Shown: positions 40,931 through 51,505 of the stretch, one piece after another | How the letters are laid out: each line of letters starts with the position of its first letter | Position numbering within the stretch: position 1 is the stretch's first letter | From: Paraconiothyrium sp. Pb-2020 | Taxonomy: Eukaryota > Ascomycota > Dothideomycetes > Pleosporales > Didymosphaeriaceae | Length of the DNA stretch: 64,000 nucleotides | NCBI GenBank assembly: GCA_022419385.1 | Contig: JAJUBI010000007.1 | Coordinates: 3,443,768-3,507,767, forward strand | Reading direction: 5' to 3' | The notes under the pieces: generated by a model | Told to the model about the DNA's origin: nothing | Seen by the model: the letters and a program-made list of their open reading frames with translations, nothing else | Database searches by the model: none | Made by a program: the position numbers and the translations under genes

Positions 40931-42875
40931 TCATGGCCATCGACTTTGCTGCCTGCCGTGGGAATCGTCGCCGGCCCATCCACCTGTCTCCCACCGCTCG
41001 TCAATCACCCTATCCCTCCCGCCAGCCGTAACTGTCGTGCGTACCTGCACCCTCGGCATAAGCGGTGTATCGCTCGTCCGATAAACACTGGTCTTGTCCA
41101 AGTCAAAGTCGAAATCGCCAAGCTCGTTTTGCAGCTGCTTCTCCACACGCTGCCGTACTTCCTCGGCGCGTGTGTCGGTCTCGAAAAGGAAGGCGAGCTC
41201 TTCGAGGGTGCGGCCGTAAGTTTCGGGGAACATAAGGTACTGGATCACGATTTAGTACGGTGGACTTGGGTTTGTGGGTGTGAAGACGTACGATGAAGAC
41301 GATCTCGAAGGAGAGCCAGCAGCAGTAGGTGATTAGCCAGCGCCAGCTTATTTCCCTAAGACCGATGGGGTTGACAAAGGTGGTGAAGAAGCCGGCGCCG
41401 CGGCCGAAAAATTGAAAGATCGTTATGCCGCGGGCTCGTTGGGCAAAGGGGAAGAGTTCCACGAGGAAAGCTGTGTGGGGTTAGCTTTACTTCTTCGCCT
41501 GTACGTCAATTATTCGATCTCGGATAACTTACTGTACGTCAAAGCGTTGTAGCCAATGTTGTAACATGGCTGATACAAGAAAATGAAAAATATGGTGATC
41601 TTCGCTGCCACCTGCGTCTGTTTCTCCAAAAACTGCTGCATTGCTACTGTCCATCCCACGTAACAGCAAAGCAACGCCGTTGCGCATGTCAAGTACATGA
41701 CCCTTCTCGGAAAGCGTCTCACCAGCAGACTGATTGCCACTGCATTGACCAAATTCCAGCTATTCAGCCCGACGTTCAGTTTTCCTTTAAAATTCGGATC
41801 CGTATAGCCGATAAGCTGGAGTAGGTCTGACAAGTAATATGAGATGAGCGTGTTGCCGGACCATTGTGTGAAAAGACCAAGGAAGGAACCGATAAGTACG
41901 CGCTTGCGCATTCCGGGTGTAGAAACCATGTCGAACCAGGAGCGCTGGGAGGATTGAAGTTCGAGGCGGATAGTGGATTCAATTTGTGCCATTTCGGCCA
42001 GAGCGAAGTCGGATTGGGAGTTACCTTCTGCATGATAATGGACAAGTATCCGATACGCTTCCTCACGCTTTTCTTTCGAAATGAGGAATCGAGGAGATTC
42101 GGGAATGAAGCTGTCATGTGTAAGCCTATGTACGAATGCAAGAGAACAAAGATGGGGAGACATACAATATAAATATGATCTGGAGCATGGACGGACCAGC
42201 TTGCAACAGTGAGGGTATTCGCCATGCCCAGTCTGAGTGCAGATGCTGTGTGCCGAAGGACACACCTGCGGCAACGAGTGCTCCCACGAAGTAAAGGGCG
42301 TTGAAGAGGGAGGTCATGATAGGGCGTTCCTTAGGGTACGCGAGCTCTCCCATGAGCGAAGAACCGGCTATGATGCAGAAAGGAATGCCGAATCCTAATA
42401 TCCAGCGTGCCACCACGTACATGGCAGCATTGATGGAGAAAGCCTGTACAAGTGCACCGACCACCATGACCCAGCTTCCTAGGAAGATGGCCCACCTTCT
42501 TCCGAATGTATCATTGATATACGGCACGAATGGTAGTGCGCAGATTGCACCGAGGTTGTAGGCGGCCGAGATGATACCTAACAGCGCTCCCTTTGGATGA
42601 TTGAAGTCTGCTCAGTGTCAGTATATCTTTCTTTCCCAAATTTATTGAAGGCTGGGCATACAAACTTGCCATGCCGGCGATATCTGGACTGTGTTGATCA
42701 TTTGTGAGTCAAACCCACTCGTCATCTCGATACCAATACAACATGGCAACAGTAACGCGTACAAAATCCTCAAATTCCTCTTTTGGTACCATGGTGTACG
42801 ATCCTGTTGTATGATTCGCGTCAAGATAGGGTCTCCCGCTTGTGCTTTCGCTACATTGCCGAATGGCGGCGTCAT
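40931..42875 (-). CDS. MFS sugar transporter (lactose/hexose permease-like)
   Basis: Five exons, 42875-42662, 42607-42166, 42110-41533, 41470-41292 and 41239-40931, give 573 aa. Introns are 52-62 bp. About twelve membrane spans. Sugar-porter signatures are clear: GFDSQMINTVQ, DTFGRRWAIFLGS (the first D-R-x-G-R-R loop), WRIPSLLQ, ESPRFLISKEKREEA (PESPR), and the C-terminal FPETYGRTLEELAFLFE (PETxGxxLEE). The GTATGC donor at 42661 was chosen over the nearer GTTTGT because it keeps the frame into HPKGALLG. It belongs to the group of fungal disaccharide/hexose permeases at the plasma membrane. The substrate cannot be read from sequence. The last 80 residues are a polar tail. Confidence 0.88.
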
Positions 42876-44664
42876 CTCTTGAAGAGCCCAGTCGCTCTCG
42901 TCACTTCTTCAATTCAGGTTCGTTGTCGTATGCACATTCGACACTTTGAGGCATTACAGGCCTCCAGTACCTTTTTGTGGACCTGATATAATGGAACAGG
43001 AATGGTGGAGGTCAGCACACGCGCGAGCGGGGGATCTACTACATCTTAATAATTTTCCCATCACCGGGGGCCTGGCGCAATCAATGCGTCCATCTGGAGC
43101 GCGCAGGATCTACGCCGGGGAGCGCACGCTCGCGGTCATCTGCGGAGGTCCTCGCTGAACCTTGTCCAGTAAGCGTAATATGCATATACGGCGGGTATTA
43201 GCCAATGGCCGGCACGGGGAACCCGAACGGGGCGTATGCGGGTAAAAGAGCAGGACTCAGTGAGCGAACTGGAACGTCGTATAGCTACGCCGCGCTGAGT
43301 TCTTGTTTGGTTGTGAGTGATGTGGCGGCGTAGTAGCTGCAGTCATCTCGTGCCGCTACAGATGCGACGACAAGCGCAGTGCCGCATGCGATATCTTTTG
43401 ATGCGAACAATCCGTTCCCGACCCGACTCCTGTTGTTATTCTCTTGTTAGACTCCCGAGCTGCCCACCGGCAATGGGGCAGGATCCAAGACGGCGATCCG
43501 GACCTTGACAACCAAGGCGATCCTTCGCTACCCAATCATGCCAGCCTCCCCACAATCCTCCAACCTCCTAAACCGAAACCTCGCTATTTTATGACATATA
43601 AATACCTCGAAGGTACACTATACCGCATCGAAGCCGGCATCCAAGGCATCCAAGAATCTGGTTCGCTCGCGTGCGCACATGCGACTTAGCTGCTAGCCCC
43701 CTTTTGGCCGGATAAATTAAACAATGGAAGGATCAGAGAACTTCGCTTGCACACTCGCCTCCGCATTGGCCGCGCCGTCGTGATTTCCCCGCATTCGAGT
43801 GTTGGAGCATGATCAATGCTGTTTGCTGAAAGGCGTTGAGCGGACCTGTCAAGACTCCGAGGAGCACTCGTGGTGTGAGAGAACTGCAGGTGTGTGCGCT
43901 TGGCCTGTCAGACGTGGATCCTGGGCTTGTGTCGAGTGGAAGTGAAAGGATGGTGCCTGTTGCATAGGGGCTATTTTAGTTGCTCTTGCTTACGTGAAGT
44001 CGTGATGCACGTGGACCCATTGGGGTTGCGAAGCTCGACTACTGATACAACGCCCTAAACTTACATCCTCGCATAAAAAAACACTCGCTCACTACATCCA
44101 TTCATTGGCAACTTCACGGTGATCGAGTCATCCATACGTCTCCTGGGGCGGATTGGGTCTGTAGGATTGGGTTCGAAACGCCACTCGGGAATGATGACGC
44201 GAGTAGGCGAGCACGAGCCTACATAACCTCAAGGTCAGCAATAACACACAGGGATACGCTCATTGGAAAACGGGCAAGTCTTAGCGGCAACGAAGAACTT
44301 CGTAGAGGCTAATGTAGGTAGGACAGTTGCCTGGACATTGTTGGCCGTAACGAGTCTACAGTCACTATCACATCGCATATGCGTTGCAGTCGCGCATGGA
44401 ACCACCAACGCCGCTTGTGCCTGCATCTTTCGGGTGTGGGCTGTATCAACGTTTCCAGCTCCGGCACCGCATTCAGCTGACTCTACAAACTTCAGGGGCG
44501 TCCCGTTCCGTGCCGTATAACATACTTCGGCCCGAGCATGCCTCAGGCGTCTCATATCATGCGCCTTAATCACACGAGAACGTGCGGGTTGCTTGATCGA
44601 CAGGCAGTCGTGAGCATGACCACCACATCCAGCAATGTCCACGTTTACGAAGCGGCGCAATGCA
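42876..44664. other. Long intergenic region, mostly empty
   Basis: 1.8 kb between two minus-strand transporter genes. CG-rich stretches lie near 43020-43150, and a TATAAATA box near 43597 has no gene that follows it convincingly. A Cys-rich minus-strand frame at about 44235-44560 (eight Cys near the end, no signal peptide seen) is possible but weak; I did not call it as a gene. Confidence 0.45.
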
Positions 44665-46693
44665 CTAGGTTGCAAACCGGAAATCGAGACTAATTCGAAC
44701 ATGAGCTGAGGATCCAAGATATCGTAAATCGGAACACTCACCGCTTGTTTCCTACATCGTCAGTTGTCGTCCTGTAGGCTTCTTGCTCTTCCGCAGCCAT
44801 TGTGTCCCATATCTTCGCCTTCTGGTTGTTTCTCCATCGGTAATAGAAGTATGTGCCTGGATATTGTATCACGCACATCCAGATACAGATCACTAGAAGG
44901 CCTCTGTTCGCTTTGAAATATCGTGGCGCATCGGATGGTTGGTAGACTGAAGGCTGTCAGCAATTGCGCTATGGCCAAGGGGTAGGTTCTTACTATTCGC
45001 TCCGATCATCCCGCTAACTTGTACGAACATGTTATAGAGCGAGGCGGATACCGTGCGGTTCTGGACAGAACCTGCATTTCTTGAAGTCCAAGCAACTTGG
45101 ATTGGATGTGTGCTTGTACTCATCAGCTTCTGCCGCATTCTATCGAGTTTGTGTGACTTACTAGGGGAAAGAGAGTAGCACCGTCGCGATTGCAAAGTAG
45201 GCCCAGGGGCTGATCGGGTCGTTCAGGGCCAGTAACGCTGCGAAACACGGGAGCAACCATGCATCCTCTGCCATCGAAACAAAACTCCTGTTGTTCACCA
45301 GCTCGCTGAATGCAGTGATGAGGAGCATCGTGATACTAGAGCCGATGATCTTCGGAATTGACAGCAGATTGGAGTGTATGACATTGAAACCGAGCCCGCG
45401 GAAGGAAAGCGTCAAGTACTGGTCTACCGGATACTTGGGAATACCGAAGAGGAGACCTAGGGCATACAAGGGCCACATGTCGTAATCTTTGGAACATTCC
45501 CATATCTGTCGGATGGAAAGACCTTGTCGATTATACATGCCTCCTTTCTGCGGGTCATCGCGGATGACTGTGTGGCTTTGTTAGCAAACACTCCAGATGC
45601 GTTGTTCGGTGACCCACCAGAATTGACGATGATCTTCTCTTCCTTCTCATTGAAATAACCTTGAGGGTTCCACCAGCTCTTGGTCCTCGCCGGACACTGC
45701 GGCATAAGGAAAAAGGAAAGGATTCCTACGAGGAACGTGAAGCATCCCTCGATCAAGAACATCCATCGCCAGCCCTCGTACCCTAAGATGCCGCGCATCG
45801 ACAGCAAACCTACAGCCGCAAACCCAACACCGATATCGACGAGCTGCGACGACATCCAAAACCAGGCTAATCGAATCGGCAAAGCATGACCAGTGTACCA
45901 GTAACTAAGATACAAGATTGTGTCCGGAATGAATCCTCCCTGCATCGTAGCAATGAGATATCGCGTTGCCAGAAACGACGCGCGCCCCTTAAGGAAGAAT
46001 TGCATGGCCGATATCAAACTGAAAGAGCAGATTTGAATTGGAATCCATAGGTCAGGCCCAATGCGCTTCGATATGAGCTGCGAGGGAAGTTCAGCGACCA
46101 GGAAACCGACGCGTGATATAGTCTGTCCAATATTGTAGTCTGCGCGCGTGATGCCTAGGTCATCGAGCATATTGTCGGAGACGGCATTGGAGATATTGTT
46201 GCGGTCGATGTTGAGCGCTGCGAACATTACGCAGACCCACACCATGATCTTCCAGTCTACTTTTCGTCGCACGGCTCGTTCCTCCCTCCATGTCCATCGG
46301 AAGTTGGGGTCGAATGCGGACCAGTTCTCCCAGTCTTTGTGGATGTATTTTTCTTTGTACTCTTCGACGTTTCCGGAATCCCATATGCTAGGCTGGGTCG
46401 CGGTCTATATACGGTCAGTTGCTGTGGTCATAATAGTATGAGCGAGAGCTAGGACTCACTGCATCGAGGTCGTAAACATCCTTCTTCGGTCCCTTGCGAA
46501 TGCGCAGGACGCGTAAAAGCCAATCTCCAAGAACGGTCTCCGTCCGCTGGGTCTCCACTGTCGCTAGATTCGTAGCTGTAGCGGTCTCCTTGATGGACTT
46601 CTTATCATCACTACCAGCTGTCGAGCCAGCGCCCTCGCTAGATGGTGTTCGCTTCACCGCAGAAGGTGTCGCAGACGATTGTTGGTCAGCCAT
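44665..46693 (-). CDS. MFS transporter, anion:cation symporter (Dal5/allantoate-type)
   Basis: Six exons, 46693-46460, 46404-45618, 45567-45162, 45112-44994, 44946-44742 and 44689-44665, give 591 aa. The last exon is 25 nt and completes the C-terminus LDFRFAT. The N-terminal 130 residues are polar and cytosolic. Then come MVWVCVMFAALNIDRNNISN, GQTISRVGFLVAELPSQLIS (the family loop), MQGGFIPDTILYLSYWYTG and GWRWMFLIEGCFTFLVGIL; later THPIQVAWTSRNAGSVQNRT and IGANIYQPSDAPRYF, both typical of Dal5-like symporters. It should move an organic anion such as allantoate or a vitamin; substrate unknown. A nearby ATG at 46792 is in frame but adds a less typical 33-residue extension. The second exon-donor G|GTGGGT is weak, but the frame requires it. 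Confidence 0.87.
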
Positions 46694-48270
46694 GTTTACT
46701 TCCTCGCGATGGGCTTTCAAAAGGTTCTTTAATTTCACTTCGAGAGACGCCACTCCGCTCGTCGACAACCTGTCGGCGAAAGTCGGACGCATACTTATAT
46801 ATCACATCGAAACCCATGCAGCCCTACGAGAATCCCTACCAACCCTTACCAGGGGTTGGAGCGCCGGTTCATGGGTCGGCACCTTAGTACAGGCCGATCA
46901 AGTGGGTTCTTATAACAGTTTTCGCGATTCAACATGGCTAGTACAAAGCACGTTATACTGTATTGCTATTTAGAGGGCTGTTGCCGAGGAGGTGTTGAAA
47001 AGTTGATGGAGATGACACGCGCCAAGATATATCGCCATCGGAGCGCAGATATCGTGCTTCGAAATCCACTTTAAGTAATTGGCTTGCCGTCTCGATGTTA
47101 CAGCATAATAGAATGTATTTGTGAGTGCGTAAGTCGTGAAGTAGGCAAACACTGTGTGATTCGTCATTAGATCTTTGAAAAATTCTGCAACGAACAGAAT
47201 TTCGATACCAACCACTGCTTTGTAAATTAATGGACCAAGATGTTCTCCCAAAACTTTAGTGTAAATTGTTTCGAGATTGCCAGAGATAATTGCGCACATA
47301 TGTTTTCTCAAGTCATGATCCGGCACTGTCACGATTATCATGGTCGCTCGGTAGCGGAAATGATCCCTTCACTGTGGACGAACCGTACAGCCCAGGCATA
47401 ACATGATGTCTGTGAAATTCCTAGAATTGAGTTGCGAAAGTCGATGTACGCATTGAAAAATTGAGACGAGGGATTTCGTTAGGCTGATGGATCCTAGAGG
47501 TTTCTTGAGTGTAGATTTGGCGGCATAGATATCAAACGCCTCGAGGAACCGGCGCTCAGGATCCATTGCGCACGTAAAGAATTGCAGATGGCAAATCTCC
47601 AATAGGTGTGTAAAGGCCAACAGGATTGTGCTGCGTGTAGCTGAATCTGCACATTTTCGGGGTTTGCAGGAGACTGGACAGCTATGCAGGAAATCAAGAG
47701 GGTGCCCAGGTGACGTTCGAGGCACGTGATTATGAATTGGATATACTTTTTACGCATGATGTGCTTGTAACGCTGTCCGGAAATGGCTTGATGGATTATA
47801 TTTGAGACACAACACTACTTTTCAACACGTCTCATCTTCCTACTTAGCTTTGGAAATGAATTTTAGACGTGACAGTTGTAAGATAGGATGGATTCGCAGT
47901 GATTCCATAAATTGGGGCATCTCATGATCTAAGTTGACACCTCTGAAAGGCTACATATCGCTTGTTTCGCTGTATATACTTATTCTCCGCGTTGTGTTTG
48001 AGTAGTGCCTCGGTGCTGTGAGGTTGCGCGTCGGTAACTGCCCTTCCCGCGCCACTGTCATCCACTGCCTAATTCGCTTTAGCGTGCGTGTACAACGAAC
48101 ACCACGACACACAAAACGTTCGCTGCCTCCTGCATTTCTTGATACAAGTGCAATATTCTCCAAAGCTGCTGTACCTATTTAACATTTCAAGTTGCTCCAC
48201 TAAGGCCTTGCTAGTACTGTCAGGACTGAAGATACTTCCCATCAAGACGTCATCTGTTTATTCGATCGCA
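46694..48270. other. Intergenic with weak minus-strand ORFs
   Basis: 1.6 kb. Holds the 123-codon frame listed next and a 65-codon frame (47369-47563) in another phase, which do not join. A promoter for the gene at 48271 should lie near the end of this stretch. Confidence 0.4.
46970..47341 (-). CDS. Hypothetical short protein or relic
   Basis: An ATG-started frame of 123 aa ending at 46970 (MIIVTVPDHDLRKHMCAIIS...). It holds alternating hydrophobic/charged helices (LGPLIYKAVVGIEILFVAEF) and a Tyr/Thr-rich part. No signal peptide, no domain I can name, and no clear partner exon upstream. Base composition is AT-richer than neighbouring genes. It may be the 3' exon or remnant of a larger gene that has decayed; the adjacent frames do not connect cleanly. 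Low confidence. Confidence 0.25.
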   Translation of the reverse strand: MIIVTVPDHDLRKHMCAIISGNLETIYTKVLGEHLGPLIYKAVVGIEILFVAEFFKDLMTNHTVFAYFTTYALTNTFYYAVTSRRQANYLKWISKHDICAPMAIYLGACHLHQLFNTSSATAL

Positions 48271-48762
48271 ATGACAACCGACATCATCGCACTAGCCAAC
48301 GCGCACATCGACTCCTATGCCGCAGCTGCAGCGCGAGGTCGCGATCAGATCAAAGAAATCGAAGATCTTGCCGCTCAGTACTCCGTTCACTACCTGCCAT
48401 CCTGGACCGCCTACACTCTTGGTACCACTCACATAGCAAATGCCCGAGAAGATACGCAGAAAGCCTTAGAGCTTGCACTGGGACTCTATCGACGAAACGG
48501 CTTGGGCACAGATGTTCGCAAAGTGACTAGTCGGGTAGTGAGAGTTAGCGCGACAAGTGCGATCTGTTTCATTACGTGGAGCATGCACCCGCCTACTGAA
48601 AGCTCAGAGAGTGGGCAGGGTGATGGGCATGCTTTGGTATTTGAGGATGTGTATGGATTTCGGGTCAAGGAGAATGGCGAGCTGAAAGGTGGATGGGAGT
48701 ATGTTGTCGCGGATCAAGAGGTCGAGGCCGTGCTGAGTAGGGTCCCGGATATCTATAAGTGA
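48271..48762 (+). CDS. Hypothetical SnoaL/NTF2-like protein
   Basis: Single exon, 163 aa, ATG at 48271 (MTTDIIALANAHIDSY); an upstream extension exists but lacks family character. The layout is a helical start (IDSYAAAAARGRDQIKEIED), then short strand-rich stretches (VSATSAICFITWSMHPP, GHALVFEDVYGFRVKENGEL, GGWEYVVADQEVEAVLSRVP) that resemble the cone-like fold of small fungal SnoaL/NTF2 proteins involved in hydroxylations or isomerisations. No catalytic pair can be named. It is convergent with the membrane protein at 49143-49895. Function unknown. Confidence 0.6.
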   Translation: MTTDIIALANAHIDSYAAAAARGRDQIKEIEDLAAQYSVHYLPSWTAYTLGTTHIANAREDTQKALELALGLYRRNGLGTDVRKVTSRVVRVSATSAICFITWSMHPPTESSESGQGDGHALVFEDVYGFRVKENGELKGGWEYVVADQEVEAVLSRVPDIYK

Positions 48763-49142
48763 AACGGGCTCACGAGATGATTCATTCGCCAGCAATGTTT
48801 CACATCTGCAATAGCCTTCCCATTACGTATCCCCTCGTCATATGGAGTTTCAAGTGTGGGCGCATCCATCAGATGATCAACAGTATTGTTTGGCGCGCAC
48901 GTGTATATTTTAATACGTGATTGCTGAGGGGAGATGAGAGACCCTTCCAACGAATCGAATAGTCTGTTAATTGATATGTACGCCTGACGCCCATCCCTCT
49001 ATGATCATGTGTCTCAACTTCGAGCAAATGTCCTTATCAATGGAATACCACTTGTTTCTCCCACGTGCACGATGTCATCCCATTCACGTTTGCAGCCTGC
49101 GCCCACCGATGTTCCCAGTCTCACTTCCACCCCCAATCACTT
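48763..49142. other. Intergenic between convergent genes
   Basis: 380 bp between two stop codons that face each other. No gene seen. Confidence 0.5.
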
Positions 49143-49895
49143 CTATAGTGCCAATTTCCACGCCTTCTGAGATCCTTCGACAATCTCCTGAGAGAGATAC
49201 ACAATTCCTTCGATTGCCTTCTTGACGATGGAGGTAGCAATCCTAGCCCAAAATTTAACAAATAGGGCGATTCCGCACCCAATGTGGAATGGCAAGCTGT
49301 GGTAACCTCCATCGGGGCGTTGGATTTTGCCGCCATTCCAATCAAGCGCACCGAAGACAATGCCGAAGATGCCCACGAAGATGACGAGGAACGCTAGACA
49401 CCATAGCAGAAGGCGAAGGACGAAGATAACCGGCTGGTATGTAGACGAAAGGCGACGATGAACGTTGGTGTAGTCACGCTCAAAAGCTTCCAGCAGGGCA
49501 GCAAAGCTATGAGCGAGGCCAATTGACAACGCTATGACGCCCAGGAGGATGGCGTGTCCGGCTATGTATGCAAACAAGATGGCCAGGGCAGTGCCTAGGA
49601 GAAGCGAGTATCCAATCATGCACAAGTTGATAGCGATGAAAGAGGTTCTGAGCACGTGAGCTATGAGGTCGCTCTGTGGGAGGGTGGAATTTTCAAGGAA
49701 CGGCTGAAGTGCGATCGGTAACAAGGCGGCTGTGAAGATCGACCAGAACTTAGAATTGGTGAGATGGTGGACCCAAATGTGATTGAAGTACTGAAGAACT
49801 AAGGCGTAGGCATGCTGGGACGCATCCCGACGGGTATTGGCTGGGGTGTTGCGGGCGTCTTTGCGGTCGCGGTTAAGCGGATGTTGAGTTGACAT
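49143..49895 (-). CDS. Hypothetical multi-pass membrane protein
   Basis: Single exon, 250 aa, ATG at 49895 (MSTQHPLNRDRKD). A short polar start is followed by about four membrane spans: WSIFTAALLPIALQPF, FIAINLCMIGYSLLLGTALA, ILFAYIAGHAILLGVIALSI, and FVLRLLLWCLAFLVIFVGIF. The C-terminal quarter ends in an amphipathic helix (IVKKAIEGIVYLSQEIVEGS). No transporter or enzyme motif is recognised. Three evenly spaced TGTCTnAGACA palindromes lie 125-200 bp upstream of this start, so regulation through them is possible. Confidence 0.62.
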   Translation of the reverse strand: MSTQHPLNRDRKDARNTPANTRRDASQHAYALVLQYFNHIWVHHLTNSKFWSIFTAALLPIALQPFLENSTLPQSDLIAHVLRTSFIAINLCMIGYSLLLGTALAILFAYIAGHAILLGVIALSIGLAHSFAALLEAFERDYTNVHRRLSSTYQPVIFVLRLLLWCLAFLVIFVGIFGIVFGALDWNGGKIQRPDGGYHSLPFHIGCGIALFVKFWARIATSIVKKAIEGIVYLSQEIVEGSQKAWKLAL

Positions 49896-50019
49896 GGCGT
49901 ACGTGCGGTGATTTGTCTGCAGTACGTTCTGAGTTTTTGGAGTTTGATATAGCTGAGGAGAAGACAGGGCATATATAAGCCCTCATGTTGTAGTTGTGGA
50001 AGCTTCATGATAGACACTG

Positions 50020-50100
50020 TGTCTTAGACATATGTAGTTTTGTTTGTGTCTCAGACATATGTGGATGTGTTTGTGTCTTAGACACGCGTGGTGGTTTCTA
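50020..50100. repeat. 27-bp tandem repeat x3 with TGTCTnAGACA palindromes
   Basis: Copies at 50020-50046, 50047-50073 and 50074-50100 each start GTGTCT. Each contains TGTCT-N-AGACA (N = T, C, T), an 11-bp palindrome. The repeat tracks the promoter of the membrane-protein gene ending at 49895. An AGACACTGTGTCT palindrome just before it (about 50014-50026) adds another half-site pair. Confidence 0.7.
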
Positions 50101-50749
50101 GGGGCCCTTAATGCATAGGCAGCCGTCTTATCATTGCCGCCGTCGTTGAAATATGGATGCCGCGGGGTTTTGAGCGTGTAATGCTAGTGAGATCTTCTCC
50201 TTCCAGTTTCGTGTTGCCAACTCCTGAGCATGTACCCGCAGCTTGTATGAAACGGTGGGTCTTGCAATTGGCGATGACAGCTGTCGCCTCGACGCTACTG
50301 ATACATCAGCAAGCCCCTAATATCGGATTATAATATGCATCATGTTTAAGACAAATAAACCTCAATTAAGTGCGTCAAAAGTAGTCACATAAGACTCACT
50401 CGCTCTAATATAAGGATGTTTTCAAGAAACTTCAACTCTCTATGATACAGTTCTATCATTGTGAAGCTGAGCCTAGATTAGTAAGAACTTATAGACGGCA
50501 TTACTATGCATATTGGTTGGGGTCAATATCAATACATCTGAAGTCATATCCAAACCTCCTAATTCTCTCCACAGGTCTATAGTCATCAAGTCCCCCTCAC
50601 TTCGATACAGACACCGCCACGTATCGCCGCAGCTCTACATGTTCCTTCGGAAAACTATAGCGCAATGCCTCTATGCACGAATGAACTTCCAACCGGCATG
50701 AAAGCTCTCAACTAAGTCTCCCAATATGTTACCGGCCGTACACGCCATC

Positions 50750-50908
50750 TTATACACTAAAGAGTGATTCAAAGGATTTCCAGAGGCCGAAGACGACTGC
50801 AGACGCGAATATGGCACGGAGGAAAAGCCGCAGGATGCTGAGAGAATCAGCCGCGATTCCGATGGTATGTTCAATGAAATCTTGTAAACTGCGGGTGAGG
50901 GAAGTCAT
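50750..50908 (-). CDS. Small ORF, single membrane span (52 aa)
   Basis: ATG at 50908 to TAA at 50750. It reads MTSLTRSLQDFIEHTIGIAA, then SLSILRLFLRAIFASAVVFG as one hydrophobic helix, ending WKSFESLFSV. No homologue recognised; AT-rich neighbourhood. Could be a real microprotein or chance. Confidence 0.3.
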   Translation of the reverse strand: MTSLTRSLQDFIEHTIGIAADSLSILRLFLRAIFASAVVFGLWKSFESLFSV

Positions 50909-51505
50909 TGTCGTGAGTAGGCATCGCAGTAGGGAATCCTGTGTTTCATGCAGACATGCTGCGTGGGTGTATGCTGGGTTATGGACACTTTTCTTGATTG
51001 TTCGCTTCGTAGAGCGGACTATTACAGATTTTTGATTTTGGCCTAGTTGCGTGTGATAGTCCGCCCTAGGTGGGCCATTACAGGCAAGTAGGCAACAATC
51101 AAAACTAAGCATGCATCTTGCTGTTTTTCATGTACTGCAGTTTGCAAGAGAATATTTGTTATCTACACACATGATCTAAGTCGTATTTACCGCCGGTTCT
51201 CGGAATAGCAGGACGCAGCAAACAAGATATGCGTGGGTCCAGAAACATTCTGCAGTAATCTAGGGCAGCTTCCGGTATCAACATCTCATGGGATCGAGGA
51301 TCATTGGACAGGTTTCATAGATCATTTGAGATATTTTCTGCATTAGCAAGTTGCTCAATGTCAATGCACGACTTTGTATGGTTGTGTACGTTATCGTCCG
51401 GAGCAAATTGAGACTTCCCAGATTCGAAACGTTAGCATCCAGAACACTAACCAGCATGTTTGCATGATCAACCATTATATCTGCTAGCTATGTATGCGCG
51501 AAGAC

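Larger units (their letters stand above)
49896..51505. other. Intergenic with repeats and a small ORF
   Basis: 1.6 kb. Contains the 27-bp tandem repeat at 50020-50100, AT-rich patches around 50320-50460, and the 52-codon frame listed next. Confidence 0.45.

Noticed and set aside
44161..44185. GGTTCGAAAC, resembling a tRNA B box
   Set aside because: No acceptor stem, A box or anticodon arm can be built around it.
44235..44620. Cys-rich minus-strand frame that could be a small secreted protein
   Set aside because: Its upstream part overlaps the last intron and exon of the Dal5-type transporter; no signal peptide or start region was found. Kept only as a remark in the intergenic note.
47369..47757. 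Two minus-strand frames of 118 and 87 codons
   Set aside because: They cannot be joined to each other or to the 46970-47341 frame by reasonable splice sites; no domain pattern is strong enough to name.
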